From contig CABSNU010000009.1 in the NCBI GenBank assembly GCA_902479135.1, positions 9,748 to 73,747 on the forward strand: a stretch of DNA of 64,000 nt, in the 5' to 3' direction. The notes beneath the pieces are model-generated. The model was not told the origin of the DNA, ran no database searches, and was given only the letters and a program-made list of their open reading frames with translations. The position numbers were made by a program, and so were the translations under genes. This document shows, piece by piece, positions 34,622 to 44,417 of this stretch. This DNA is from an uncultured Collinsella sp. Lineage in GTDB: Bacteria > Actinomycetota > Coriobacteriia > Coriobacteriales > Coriobacteriaceae. The stretch's first letter is position 1, and the number at the start of each line of letters is the position of its first letter.

Positions 34622-36052
34622 CTATTCGCCAAAGAACTCGTTGATCTTCTGCTCGTCGACGCCAAAGAACCACGTCAGGACAAAGCCGGCGGCATAGGCA
34701 AGCAGCATAGCGGCAACGTAGCCGAGCTGCTGGCCAGGAACGACGATCAGCAGGCCAAACAAACCGGAAACGCCCTGAGAAACCGTGCCGATGTGAAGCA
34801 GCGCCGCGAGCGCGCCGCCAAATCCGGCACCCAGGCAGGCCGTCACAAACGGACGAACGAGCGGCAGCGTAACGGCATACATCAGAGGCTCGCCCACACC
34901 CAGGATTCCAACGGGAATGGACTCTGCGACGTACTTCTTGAGCTTGGCGTTCTTGGTCTTAAAGTACAGCGCCAAACCGGCACCGACCTGGCCGCCGCCA
35001 GCCATCATAAGGATGGGAAGCAGGTAATTGATACCCTTGGTAGCGCCGTCGGGATCGTTGAGCATAGCGTGGATCGGCGTGAGCGCCTGATGCAGGCCGA
35101 CGGAAACCAGCGGCAAGAAGCCTGCCGACAGGATATAGCCGCCCAGGACGCCCAGCTTCTCGAAGATAAAGGTCAAAACGCTAAAGATGGCAGTCGTCAG
35201 CCATGCGCCAACCGGCTGGATGACGAGCATCAGAGCAAAGGCGCCGATGATGAGTACCAGCAGCGGGGACAAAAACGTGTCGAGTGCGTTGGGCATAACC
35301 TTGCGAATCTGACGCTCCATCCAGGCAAAAAATGCGCCAGCGATAAGAGCCGCGATCATGCCGCCCGCCGCGGGGTTGTACTGCGCATTGGTGAGCGGCA
35401 GCAGAATGGCAGTGGCAGGATCAGCCGCGCCAGGCGCAAGCAGGGGCATGGCACTGTTGGCGATACACATCATGCCGGCGATGCCGCCCAGCGGAGCGGA
35501 GCCGCCAAACTCACGTGCCGCGTTATAGCCCACCAAGATAGGCAGATAGGCAAACAGGGCCCAGCCCATGGAACGAATGCCCTGGTACCACCACTCGCCT
35601 GCAAGCGCGCCTGCCGTCGAGACGTTAATGACGTTGCAGATACCGTTGATGAGGCCAGCCGCAATGATGCCGGGAAGCAGGGCGACGAAGACATTGGAAA
35701 TCTTCTTGAGGAAGGCCTGAACCGGCTTGGACTCGTACTTGGCCTTCTGCGCGGCCTTGTTTGTGGCCGCAGCGTCGACCACGCTCTCGTCAGCAACGCC
35801 TTTCGCAAGGCCGGTGAGCTTGGAGAACTCCTCGAGCACCTTATTAACCTTGCCCGGACCCAGCACGATCTGCATCGTGTCGTCCTCGACCAGGCCCATC
35901 ACGCCGTCGAGTGCCTTAATGCCCTCCGTGTCGACGTTGCCCGTGTCTTTGACGGTCACGCGCAGGCGCGTCATGCACGCCGCGTTTGCCAGCACGTTGT
36001 CTTTACCGCCCAAAAGGTCCAGCAGCTTTTGAGCCAGCTCTTTGTTCGTCAT
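34622..36052 (-). CDS. murP: PTS EIIBC, N-acetylmuramic acid type
   Basis: Imports MurNAc (or a MurNAc disaccharide) and phosphorylates it at C6. Residues 1-85 are an EIIB domain with the phospho-accepting Cys26 in NAACMTRLRVTVK; EIIC follows from about residue 110, with about ten membrane segments and signatures such as GLINGICNVINV and GVGEPLMYAVTLPLVRP. There is no EIIA domain, as in other MurP proteins, so a Crr-type EIIA must donate phosphate; one is encoded at 3745-4257. The ATG at 36052 follows AAGGAGGAG. The substrate call rests mainly on the neighbouring murQ and mupG. Confidence 0.9.
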   Translation of the reverse strand: MTNKELAQKLLDLLGGKDNVLANAACMTRLRVTVKDTGNVDTEGIKALDGVMGLVEDDTMQIVLGPGKVNKVLEEFSKLTGLAKGVADESVVDAAATNKAAQKAKYESKPVQAFLKKISNVFVALLPGIIAAGLINGICNVINVSTAGALAGEWWYQGIRSMGWALFAYLPILVGYNAAREFGGSAPLGGIAGMMCIANSAMPLLAPGAADPATAILLPLTNAQYNPAAGGMIAALIAGAFFAWMERQIRKVMPNALDTFLSPLLVLIIGAFALMLVIQPVGAWLTTAIFSVLTFIFEKLGVLGGYILSAGFLPLVSVGLHQALTPIHAMLNDPDGATKGINYLLPILMMAGGGQVGAGLALYFKTKNAKLKKYVAESIPVGILGVGEPLMYAVTLPLVRPFVTACLGAGFGGALAALLHIGTVSQGVSGLFGLLIVVPGQQLGYVAAMLLAYAAGFVLTWFFGVDEQKINEFFGE

Positions 36053-36109
36053 AACTCCTCCTTGTATTGGGTATCTCGTCTGGATGTCATATCAGCTCAC
36101 ACCGCGCAC

Positions 36110-37033
<924 letters not shown>

Positions 37034-37043
37034 TTCATTCACC

Positions 37044-37895
37044 TCATCTTTCCTGTTTCTCGATGTAGTTTTGCTTAATGACATGCGTCGCCCGTTCGTA
37101 GTCGCTGGCAACGTAAGCAGCGTACAGGGCATCGACAACCATAAGCTGGGCCATACGCGAAGCCATGGCACCGCTGCGGACCAAGGGTTCACTCGCAGCG
37201 ACGCCGAGCACGGCATCGGCCACGGTGGCAAGCTTGGATGATCCATCTACTTTGGTAACGGCCACAACGGGACAGTTGTGACGTTGAGCCTCGGCGGTGC
37301 AGTCCAGCACCTCTTGCGTCAAGCCCGAGTAGCTAAAGGCGATTGCCATATCGCCCTCATGCATGTTCTTGGCACACAAGAGCTGATCATGCCAGTCGTC
37401 GTACAGATGGCACTCCTTGTCGACACGCATGAGCTTTTGCGCCAGATCGTGCGCGACCAAACGAGAGGCACCGATACCGAACAGATTGACCGCACGTGCC
37501 CGCTTAAGATAGGCCGCACATCGCTCCAAGACGGTGTAATCGAGCGTTCGCGCCGTCGCTTCGATCGTGCGCACGTTGCTTTTCATCACCTTCCCCACGA
37601 TACGTTCGACGCTGTCATCCATGGAGATGTCCTCGAGGGCAACGTCTTTCTTGTCACCCAAGAGCGCCAGCTCGGCAATCAGTTCGCGCTGGAACTCCTT
37701 GTAGCCCGCAAAACCCAAGCGCTTGCAAAAGCGCAAAATGCTCGAGGGCGAGGAGAACGTGGCATCGGCAAGACCGCGGACGGACAGCCCGACCACCTCG
37801 TGCGGATGAGCGCTTACATATGCGATGACATTGCGTTCCGCCGGGCTCGCGCTGAGCTCACGCTCGCGAAGCCGCAAAAGCAATCCGTTTGCCAT
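37044..37895 (-). CDS. murR: MurR/RpiR-family transcriptional regulator
   Basis: Regulator of the MurNAc operon. Residues 1-80 form an RpiR helix-turn-helix domain (SASPAERNVIAYVSAHP, SVRGLADATFSSPSSILRFC); residues about 110-250 form a SIS sugar-phosphate-binding domain (AVNLFGIGASRLVAHDLAQK, AIAFSYSGLTQEVLDC). MurNAc-6-phosphate is the expected effector by analogy with E. coli MurR. The 283-residue length is typical. The ATG at 37895 follows GGAGGTG; an in-frame GTG three codons earlier overlaps that site. It is the first gene of the operon, so it probably represses or controls its own transcription through palindromes just upstream. Confidence 0.92.
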   Translation of the reverse strand: MANGLLLRLRERELSASPAERNVIAYVSAHPHEVVGLSVRGLADATFSSPSSILRFCKRLGFAGYKEFQRELIAELALLGDKKDVALEDISMDDSVERIVGKVMKSNVRTIEATARTLDYTVLERCAAYLKRARAVNLFGIGASRLVAHDLAQKLMRVDKECHLYDDWHDQLLCAKNMHEGDMAIAFSYSGLTQEVLDCTAEAQRHNCPVVAVTKVDGSSKLATVADAVLGVAASEPLVRSGAMASRMAQLMVVDALYAAYVASDYERATHVIKQNYIEKQER

Positions 37896-37929
37896 CTCAA
37901 ACACCTCCGTTGAGAAGAATTAAAGACCA

Positions 37930-37970
37930 ACGAACGATTCGTACCGGATACAAACAGCTTTTACGGTACA
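37930..37970 (-). promoter_or_regulatory. Candidate MurR operator
   Basis: Two overlapping inverted repeats upstream of murR: ACGAACGATTCGT (37930-37942) and GTACCG...CGGTAC (about 37941-37970) with a 17-base centre. Position suits autoregulation. Confidence 0.45.
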
Positions 37971-37994
37971 TTGTGCCGCATCGTGGCGCACAAA

Positions 37995-38018
37995 GGGCGA
38001 GCGTTCTACCGCTCGCCC
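37995..38018 (-). terminator. Terminator after the VanZ-like gene
   Basis: GGGCGAGCG / CGCTCGCCC stem with TTTG on the minus strand, 82 bp past the stop at 38100. Confidence 0.6.
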
Positions 38019-38099
38019 CTCAAATCCGACCGCTCGGAAATACGCGCGACACAAAATAATTCAACAAGGTCGCATTATCAGAAACGGGTTTGTTACCGG

Positions 38100-38681
38100 C
38101 TAGCGCCTCGCATGGGCGCCGATCGGCCGAGTCGCATAGCGCACCAACGCCGCTGCCAGCAATACCAACAGCATGGCGGTGACATAGCCCGCAGCATCGA
38201 ATCCTAAATCGATAACGTCGAAATGCCTGCCGGGAACAAAGATCTTATGTACCTGATCGCCAACGGAGCAGACGGCGCAAAAGAGCAACACGGGCACGCA
38301 ACGGGAGCATACGCTCCACGGACGCCTGGAAAAGCAAACCACGACCACCGAGGCGAACAATCCGACGAAGAAAAACTCTACGGTATGGGCAACGCGACGG
38401 ACGTTCGTGCCCACCCACATGCGAATGGAAGCAAGTCGGCCAGACCGGACATTCGAAGCAGCCGAATCGGTGCCCCCGGTCATCCCGTTCTCGGTCTGAG
38501 CTTCACCCGCGACATCGGCAGCCTGTACGCCCGTAGCCTGACCCTCCACCACACGCGCGGTGGACTCGCTCAGCAACGACGTCTCCACCGCATTTTGCTC
38601 CGTCAGCACCCAGATGCCCGCCAGCGTTGCAGCGAACAGAACGATCGCGGTCCATCCGATTATTTGTTTTACGCGCGCCAA
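38100..38681 (-). CDS. VanZ-like membrane protein
   Basis: A 193-residue protein with an N-terminal hydrophobic segment (IIGWTAIVLFAATLAGIWVL), a soluble Ala/Thr/Gly-rich stretch, and three further membrane segments. The VanZ pattern lies in the second half: VAHTVEFFFVGLFAS, then GDQVHKIFVPGRHFDVIDLG and a closing DAAGYV helix. VanZ family proteins occur well beyond glycopeptide resistance clusters, and no van genes are near, so a resistance role is not implied. The start is TTG at 38681 following AAAGGAGG at good spacing; the longer ORF has no better site. It lies 104 bp upstream of the MurNAc operon's far side and is transcribed alone. Confidence 0.82.
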   Translation of the reverse strand: MARVKQIIGWTAIVLFAATLAGIWVLTEQNAVETSLLSESTARVVEGQATGVQAADVAGEAQTENGMTGGTDSAASNVRSGRLASIRMWVGTNVRRVAHTVEFFFVGLFASVVVVCFSRRPWSVCSRCVPVLLFCAVCSVGDQVHKIFVPGRHFDVIDLGFDAAGYVTAMLLVLLAAALVRYATRPIGAHARR

Positions 38682-38785
38682 GGGCCTACCTCCTTTTTTG
38701 AATATCAGCGAGTGTAGCCCCAAATGACATCGCCATCGTATCAAAATTTGAATCGCAACAGGAAGCGACAAAGCGACGCAAACCC

Positions 38786-39391
38786 CTACCCCGCCTCGCG
38801 CATCCAGCGATCAAACGTCCCCACGCACACGCCCAGGCACTTTGCTGCCTGGCTGCGGGTAATATCACCCGCTTCATAGCTATCCCGTACCAGATCAAAC
38901 TGAGGAGGGCACGGCTTGCGAGGTCGACCGAAACGGACGCCTCGCGCCCGCGCCGCTGCAATTCCCTCCGCTTGGCGCCGATGGATATTCTCGCGCTCCA
39001 CCTGCGCCACGTAGCTCAGCAGTTGCAGCACAATATCGGCAATCAGGGTATTAGTCACATCCGGCGTGCCGCTTGCCCTGGCGCGCGTGTCAAGCAATGG
39101 CATGTCCAACACCACAATGGCAACCCCGAGCTCCTTGGTAATGCGACGCCATTCCTCAAGAATCTCGGAGTAATTACGACCAAGTCGGTCGATAGAAAGC
39201 ACCACCAGCACGTCCCCGTCTCCCAGGACGTGCAGCAGCTCGCGATAGCGCGGTCGATCGAAGTCCTTGCCGCTCGCATGGTCGGCATAAATATTCGCCG
39301 AGCCCACGCCATAGGCGCCCAGCGCATCCAGCTGCCGATTCAGATTCTGATCGCGCGAACTCACCCGCGCATAACCGTACACCGTCGCCAT
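38786..39391 (-). CDS. Serine recombinase (resolvase/invertase family)
   Basis: Site-specific recombinase of about 201 residues. The catalytic N-terminal domain starts TVYGYARVSSRDQNLNRQ, with the nucleophile Ser11, followed by VVLSIDRLGRNYSEILEEW (R and S/T conserved in the family) and the long E-helix QVERENIHRRQAEGIAAAR. The C-terminal about 45 residues make a helix-turn-helix (DITRSQAAKCLGVCVGTFDRW). It is the size of Hin/Tn3-type resolvases. The ATG at 39391 follows GGGGATGAG. No invertible promoter or inverted recombination sites are obvious next to it, so its target may be elsewhere. A REP-like inverted repeat lies 20 bp upstream. Confidence 0.9.
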   Translation of the reverse strand: MATVYGYARVSSRDQNLNRQLDALGAYGVGSANIYADHASGKDFDRPRYRELLHVLGDGDVLVVLSIDRLGRNYSEILEEWRRITKELGVAIVVLDMPLLDTRARASGTPDVTNTLIADIVLQLLSYVAQVERENIHRRQAEGIAAARARGVRFGRPRKPCPPQFDLVRDSYEAGDITRSQAAKCLGVCVGTFDRWMREAG

Positions 39392-39410
39392 CTCATCCCC
39401 GCTTTCTTGT

Positions 39411-39449
39411 AAACCTGCCAAAAAGGGACAGGTTTATTTTGGTAGGTTT
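39411..39449. repeat. GGGACAGGT short inverted repeat
   Basis: AAACCTGCCAAAAAGGGACAGG... TTTATTTTGGTAGGTTT: outer arms AAACCTGCC / GGTAGGTTT. Almost the same as the copy at 51545-51577. Confidence 0.75.
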
Positions 39450-39511
39450 TACCTCTCCAATAGCAGGCAAGCGGACGGCCGAGCAGACGGCAAGGTAGTC
39501 ACGATTCAAAT

Positions 39512-39543
39512 GCGGAGGGCGGCCCCGAAAGACCGCCCTCCGC
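39512..39543 (-). terminator. Hairpin downstream of rnr
   Basis: Perfect 11-bp stem GCGGAGGGCGG / CCGCCCTCCGC. The T-run is poor (ATTTG on the minus strand), so termination may be weak. Confidence 0.5.
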
Positions 39544-39568
39544 CCTCCCGCCGCGAGTCGGGATTTGG

Positions 39569-41704
39569 CTAATGGATAAGCTTAAAGTCCAAGTGCCCAC
39601 GCGTGGTATTGACGCGCGAGACCTCGATAATCACGCGCTGGCCCAGTTCATAGCGAGTCCCCGTGTCGGCGCCCGTCAGCGTAAGCGCATCCTCGTCGAA
39701 CTCGAACCACTCGTTGCCCAGGCTCTTGATCGAAACCAAGCCTTCGACCTGCGTCAGGTCCAAGCGCACAAAGAGACCCATGCTGCTAACCCACGAGACG
39801 GTTCCGGCATAGCGCTCGCCCAGACGGTCCTCATAGTACTGGGCAATCTTAATCTTTTGCGTCGCATGGCTAGCGGCATCTGCCGCGCGCTCGGCATCGC
39901 TGCATGCGCGGCAGATCTGCGGCAGAATGCGCGGCAGCGACTCGCGCCCCTTGCCGATCAGCCGCGGCGTACGGACCAAGGCGTCCTTGCCGCCGAGCTG
40001 CTCATAGGCCAACTGCAGTTTGAGCACGCGGTGCACCACCAGATCGGGGTAGCGACGGATGGGACTCGTAAAGTGGCAGTAGCACGGCGCGGCGAGCGCA
40101 AAGTGGCCCTCGTTGCGCGGCTTGTACAGCGCGCGCTGCATGCTGCGCAGAAGCAGCGTGTTGACGAGCGGTGCGTTGGCCGTACCGGCGGCAGCATCAA
40201 CTGCAGCCTGCAGCTCATCGGGACTCCCCAGGGCAATACCGGCAGCACGGCGATCGTCGATGATGCCCAGCTGCGCCAGCGCAACGGCGGCACCGTGCAG
40301 GCTATCGGGGCTCGGATCCTCATGCACGCGATAGCAGGCCTCGATATCACGGTCTGCCAGCCACTCTGCAACGCACTCGTTGGCGAGCAGCATGGCTTCC
40401 TCGATAAGCGACGTGGCACACGAACGCTCGCGCGCCACAATCTGCACGGGTACTCCGTCCTCATCCAATAGAGCGCGAATCTCGGCCGTGTCAAAATCGA
40501 CTGAGCCGCGGACGCGACGAATACGACGGCGAAGTTCGGCGAGTTCGTTGGCGGCGACAAGGAAATTGCCGAGGTCGACGTTGCAGCCGCGGGCGGCCTT
40601 CTCGCACGCAAGACCGCGCTCAAGCGCCTCCTCGCGCGAGGCCTCAGCAGCCGCAACATCCTCGGCCGCACCCTCCAGCACCCCATACTCCACCGCGCCG
40701 GCACGCACCAGCAGCGCCTCGGCGCCGTCATAGTCCATACGCACACGCGAGCGAATCACGCTGGGGTACGGATCGTAATGCCGCACGCGACCCTGCGCAT
40801 CGAGTTCAATGTCAACGGTAAACGCAAGACGGTCCTCGTCAGGGCGAAGCGAACACAGGTCATTGGACAGGCGTTCGGGCAGCATGGGAAGCACGCGATC
40901 GGCCAGATACACCGATGTCGTACGATGGCGAGCCTCAAGATCGATATGCCCGTCCCAAGCCACATAGTGAGAAACGTCAGCGATATGCACACCCAGCTTG
41001 TAGCCACCCTCGGGCGTGCGCTCAAGCGAAATGGCATCGTCAAAGTCGCGCGCGTCGACCGGGTCGATCGTGATGACAAAGCGGTCGCGCAGATCGCGGC
41101 GGAGCGGGTCCTTAAGCGCCGCGGACACATCGAGCGAAAGCCCCTCGGCCTCGTCCAGCGCGGCCTCGGGATAGCTATCGGTATAGCCGTAACGCGCCAT
41201 CACGTATTGAACGCCCAAATCGGGCGCGTCATCTCCGCCAATGCGGCGTTCGATCGTCACGGTGCCCGATTCCAGGCGCATCGGGTAGGTCAAAATGCGC
41301 GCGACAACGGCATCACCCGGGTGGACGCCCAGACGATCCGCCGAGGTATCCTCGGGCAGAATGAAGAAGTCGGCCTTCAGGCGCGAATCGAGCGGCTCGA
41401 TCACACCGAGCGGACCAGCGGCCTGGTACGTACCCACCACGCTTATGGCTGCGCGCTCAACCACGCCTTCGATCACGGCGCGCCGCTCACCGTGCGGGCT
41501 GTTCTTAATGCTCACGGCAACGGTATCGCCATCCATGATCTCGCGCTTACCGCGGCCCATAACCTTGTAGTCGCCGCTCTCGGTTATGACATAGGCGCCA
41601 TGCTCATGGAGCTGCACGCGCCCGGTCAGGCTCGGACGGCGTTCGCTGCGCACCGGCCCGCGCTTATTGCGGGCACCGCGCTTATGCTTGTTATTGCGCC
41701 CCAT
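39569..41704 (-). CDS. rnr: Ribonuclease R / RNase II-family exoribonuclease
   Basis: 3'-to-5' exoribonuclease that degrades structured RNA. Domains: basic N-terminus (NNKHKRGARNKRG), cold-shock-type OB folds in residues 25-180 (GRVQLHEHGAYVITESGDYK), RNB catalytic core from about 200 to 550 with the metal-binding TIDPVDARDFDDAISLER, and a C-terminal S1 domain at about 625-705 (YAGTVSWVSSMGLFVRLDLT). HFTSPIRRYPDLVVHR is the RNB C-terminal signature. The 711-residue length is normal. The ATG at 41704 has AAGGAGG. The functional neighbour smpB, often found beside rnr, lies 8 kb away here. Confidence 0.95.
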   Translation of the reverse strand: MGRNNKHKRGARNKRGPVRSERRPSLTGRVQLHEHGAYVITESGDYKVMGRGKREIMDGDTVAVSIKNSPHGERRAVIEGVVERAAISVVGTYQAAGPLGVIEPLDSRLKADFFILPEDTSADRLGVHPGDAVVARILTYPMRLESGTVTIERRIGGDDAPDLGVQYVMARYGYTDSYPEAALDEAEGLSLDVSAALKDPLRRDLRDRFVITIDPVDARDFDDAISLERTPEGGYKLGVHIADVSHYVAWDGHIDLEARHRTTSVYLADRVLPMLPERLSNDLCSLRPDEDRLAFTVDIELDAQGRVRHYDPYPSVIRSRVRMDYDGAEALLVRAGAVEYGVLEGAAEDVAAAEASREEALERGLACEKAARGCNVDLGNFLVAANELAELRRRIRRVRGSVDFDTAEIRALLDEDGVPVQIVARERSCATSLIEEAMLLANECVAEWLADRDIEACYRVHEDPSPDSLHGAAVALAQLGIIDDRRAAGIALGSPDELQAAVDAAAGTANAPLVNTLLLRSMQRALYKPRNEGHFALAAPCYCHFTSPIRRYPDLVVHRVLKLQLAYEQLGGKDALVRTPRLIGKGRESLPRILPQICRACSDAERAADAASHATQKIKIAQYYEDRLGERYAGTVSWVSSMGLFVRLDLTQVEGLVSIKSLGNEWFEFDEDALTLTGADTGTRYELGQRVIIEVSRVNTTRGHLDFKLIH

Positions 41705-41781
41705 GGCGCCTCCTTGCTATCGATGACGAACTCCAATGAGTCTACCCAAATGATTCGCTTTCCTGCCGTCCCCTAGAGATC

Positions 41782-41815
41782 AAAAAACGGGCCGCCCCAT
41801 AAGAGACGACCCGTT
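41782..41815 (-). terminator. Terminator of ftsEX
   Basis: AACGGGTCGTCTC / GGGGCGGCCCGTT stem followed by TTTTTTG on the minus strand, 24 bp past ftsX. Confidence 0.85.
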
Positions 41816-41839
41816 GGAAGGGATGAATTCCAGACATGC

Positions 41840-42760
41840 CTACACGCGCAGGTAGCGGCGCATGGCTATGGCAGAACCAAAGAGACCGATAATCACACCG
41901 ACCAGAATCAGCGCAGCATAGGTCACCAGGTAGTACTGCATCGGCAGAGCAAACGACATCCAGCCGATGCTCTCCTGCAAACGCGGAATCATCAGATTGC
42001 GCAGCAGCTCCAGAACGCCGATGGAAAGCAGCGAGCCCAAAATGGCCTGCAGTACGCCCTCGGTGATAAACGGGCCGCGAATGAAGCCGTTGCTGGCGCC
42101 GACCAGACGCATAATCGCAATCTCACGACGACGCGCCGTGATGGACAGGCGAATCGTGTTGTTGATGAAGATGAATGCGATAAAGGTCAGAAGGCCAACG
42201 AGCACCACGGCGGCGATGCGGATGTAGTTGGTCACCTGGAACAGGCGGCTCACTTCCTCCTGGCCGTACAGCACGCTCGCGTTGACGTCGCCGTCATCCG
42301 CGATCTTCTGGAAGTCGGCGTTCTTCTTGAGCTTCTGGGCCGTGCTTTCGACCTTGGACGGATCGTCCATCTCAATTGCAAACGAAGCCGGCAGCGGGTT
42401 CTGGCCATCGAGCGCGCTCATGGTGGCGTCGGCGTTGCCCGACATCTTGCTCGTATACTCGGCCAGCGCGTCGTCCTTGTCCTTATAGGTCACGGACTTG
42501 ACGTTATTCCACGTCTTAAGCTCGGCCTCAAAAGCCTGGACATCGGCCTGATCGGCGTCATCGCTAATGAACGCGTTGATGACAACCTGATCCTCGACGG
42601 TGCCGATCACGGAGTTCAGCATCGCGGAGCCCATGATGAACAGGCCGATGATAAACAGCGAAAGGAAGATCGTGATGACGGCGCCGAGCGAGGTAGTCCA
42701 GTTACGGAAGAAGTGGCTGATTGCCTCTTTGAAGGAGTAGCCCACGTTAGTTGGTGCCAT
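41840..42760 (-). CDS. ftsX: Cell-division protein FtsX
   Basis: Membrane half of the FtsEX complex, which activates peptidoglycan hydrolases at the division site. At 306 residues it has four membrane segments: one near 20-45 (LGAVITIFLSLFIIGLFIMG), an extracellular domain about 50-170 (VEDQVVINAFISDDADQADV), then three segments after residue 175 (IAAVVLVGLLTFIAFIF, VLQAILGSLLSIGVLEL, YYLVTYAALILVGVIIGLFG). RREIAIMRLVGASNGFIRGPF is the FtsX/MacB coupling signature. Its start overlaps the end of ftsE by 14 bp, so the two are translated together. Confidence 0.95.
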   Translation of the reverse strand: MAPTNVGYSFKEAISHFFRNWTTSLGAVITIFLSLFIIGLFIMGSAMLNSVIGTVEDQVVINAFISDDADQADVQAFEAELKTWNNVKSVTYKDKDDALAEYTSKMSGNADATMSALDGQNPLPASFAIEMDDPSKVESTAQKLKKNADFQKIADDGDVNASVLYGQEEVSRLFQVTNYIRIAAVVLVGLLTFIAFIFINNTIRLSITARRREIAIMRLVGASNGFIRGPFITEGVLQAILGSLLSIGVLELLRNLMIPRLQESIGWMSFALPMQYYLVTYAALILVGVIIGLFGSAIAMRRYLRV

Positions 42761-43967
42761 AGTTGCCGTAACCTCCCCTCTCCTGGTCGCGGATAACGTG
42801 GCCGCCCTCGAGGGCGATCACGCGACGGTGCATGCTATCGACCATCTCGCGGTCGTGCGTGGCGACGATCACGGTGGTGCCGGTGCGGTTAATACGCTCG
42901 AGCAGCTTCATGATGCCCAGCGAGATCGCCGGGTCGAGGTTACCCGTGGGCTCGTCGCAGATCAGCAGCGGCGGACGGTTGACCATAGCGCGGGCGACGG
43001 CGACGCGCTGCTGCTCGCCACCGGAAAGCTGGTCGGGCAGCGAGTCCATCTGATCGGCCAGACCGACCAGACGCAGCACCTCCGGCACCTGGCTGCGAAT
43101 GACGCCCTTGGGCTTGCCGATGCACTGCAGGGCAAACGCCACGTTTTCGTAGGCGGTCTTTTGCGGCAGAAGCTTAAAGTCCTGGAACACGGCGCCAATC
43201 TGGCGGCGCAGGAACGGAACCTTGCGGTTCTTGATCTTCATGAGGTCCTGACCGGCAACCAAGATGCGGCCGCTCGTCGGCTTGACGTCGCGGTTGAGCG
43301 TCGACAGCAGCGTGGTCTTACCCGAGCCGGAATGACCGACCAGGAAGACGAACTCGCCCGGATAGATCTCAATGTTGATGTCGTCAAGTGCAGGCTTGTT
43401 GGGCTGTGCCGGATAGATCTTGGTGACATGCTCCATAAGGATGACGGGCTCGACACCGGCCTGCTTGGCCATCTTCTTGCGGCTGGCCTGCGGATCGATG
43501 GGCGCAAACACCGACGTAAAATCGGGGTTGTTGAGCGCGTTATCGAGGCTTGCGACCTCGGCTGCCTGATCGCTCTCGACCACCGGGGCAGCAGGCTGCG
43601 TGGGATCGGGAATAGCGGCAAAGAGACCGGACTGCGCAGGCTGAGGAACCGGCGTCGCAGGGGCCATGGGGTCGGGAATGCCGGCCATGGTAGGCTGCGG
43701 CGTGGCGGCGCCAGCCTGAGGCTGCTCCACGCGAGCGGTCACGGCCTGAACGGGCTCAAAACCCGCCGTGCCGGAAAGCGCGACATCGCTGGTGGGATTG
43801 TAGGCAAAGGGATCGGATGCCGGCTGTGCCTGATCTGCCGGCTGAGTGGGGGCCTGAGCAACAGGCTGGCCCTCTGAATCCGGAGTGGCGAAACGACTGC
43901 CCTGGACGCCTGTCTGCGTCTTGGGGGCATCATCGCCCGCACCGGAGGTACGGAAGTGGTTACCCAC
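42747..43967 (-). CDS. ftsE: Cell-division ATP-binding protein FtsE with a long disordered N-terminus
   Basis: ABC-type ATPase partner of FtsX. The ATPase domain is residues about 175-400: LMEHVTKIYP, Walker A GHSGSGKTT near 210, LSGGEQQRVAVARAM, Walker B LLICDEPTGNLD and ATHDREMV. The first about 170 residues are an added Pro/Ala/Gln-rich tract (PVAQAPTQPADQAQPASDP and similar) with no fold I can see; FtsE proteins usually start near the ATPase domain and are about 225 residues. The GTG start at 43967 follows AAGGAG with a 5-base gap, and the reading frame is uninterrupted, so the extension is real rather than a mis-start. Confidence 0.92.
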   Translation of the reverse strand: MGNHFRTSGAGDDAPKTQTGVQGSRFATPDSEGQPVAQAPTQPADQAQPASDPFAYNPTSDVALSGTAGFEPVQAVTARVEQPQAGAATPQPTMAGIPDPMAPATPVPQPAQSGLFAAIPDPTQPAAPVVESDQAAEVASLDNALNNPDFTSVFAPIDPQASRKKMAKQAGVEPVILMEHVTKIYPAQPNKPALDDINIEIYPGEFVFLVGHSGSGKTTLLSTLNRDVKPTSGRILVAGQDLMKIKNRKVPFLRRQIGAVFQDFKLLPQKTAYENVAFALQCIGKPKGVIRSQVPEVLRLVGLADQMDSLPDQLSGGEQQRVAVARAMVNRPPLLICDEPTGNLDPAISLGIMKLLERINRTGTTVIVATHDREMVDSMHRRVIALEGGHVIRDQERGGYGNYGTN

Positions 43968-44070
43968 TGGTGCTCCTTATCGTCGTGCGTTTAAACTACA
44001 TGAGCGCTTTGTATTTTAGCAGCATTAGCTTTACTGCACATAAGAAGCATGGCGGGGTTTGGGTCTCACC

Positions 44071-44198
44071 GGCCGGGCGCAGGGTTACCTCCCAAATCGT
44101 CCTCGCGCATGGCCGGCATTTGTCCTGCTCCTGCGGAGCTGCGGACAAACGCCGGCCTGCGCTGTGGAAAGATTTGGGAGGTAACCCTGCGCCCGGCC
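44071..44198. repeat. 128-bp long inverted repeat (cruciform-like element)
   Basis: Perfect 28-bp arms: GGCCGGGCGCAGGGTTACCT-CCCAAATC (44071-44098) and its complement (44171-44198). Inside sits a second inverted pair, GGCCGGCATTTGTCC (44111-44125) and GGACAAACGCCGGCC (44143-44157), with one mismatch, then a small CTCC/GGAG tip. No ORF is convincing. It lies between ftsE and the transketolase genes; the rest of 43968-44340 holds nothing else I can name. Confidence 0.95.
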
Positions 44199-44340
44199 TG
44201 CGGCTACTATGGGGCCGACGCACCAACTTGAGATGCTGCGCATACAAAGTTGGAAGGGTCTGAATTGCACTTTGTTGGGATGGGCCCGTTTCCCCATGGG
44301 AACTTTGCTTGGCAGGACTCTAATTTAAATTCAGCATAAA

Positions 44341-44369
44341 CAGGGGCGCCCTCTTTGAGGACGCCCCTG
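44341..44369 (-). terminator. Terminator of the split transketolase operon
   Basis: CAGGGGCG(T)CCTC / GAGG(G)CGCCCCTG stem on the minus strand followed by TTTATG, 48 bp beyond the stop at 44418. Confidence 0.7.
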
Positions 44370-44417
44370 TTCTAGCTTGTTTGCGGTTGTCGACGCGATA
44401 CTTTGCCTCGTCTTGCC

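Noticed and set aside
38100..38681. Glycopeptide resistance from the VanZ-like protein
   Set aside because: VanZ-fold proteins are widespread and no vanHAX or vanRS genes are near.
38786..39391. Serine recombinase as part of an invertible promoter switch
   Set aside because: I looked for inverted recombination sites flanking a promoter nearby and found only the REP-like repeat at 39411-39449, which recurs elsewhere without a recombinase.
43996..44297. Small ORFs across the 128-bp long inverted repeat
   Set aside because: Several frames on both strands are open only because the two arms encode mirrored GC-rich codons; none has a plausible start.
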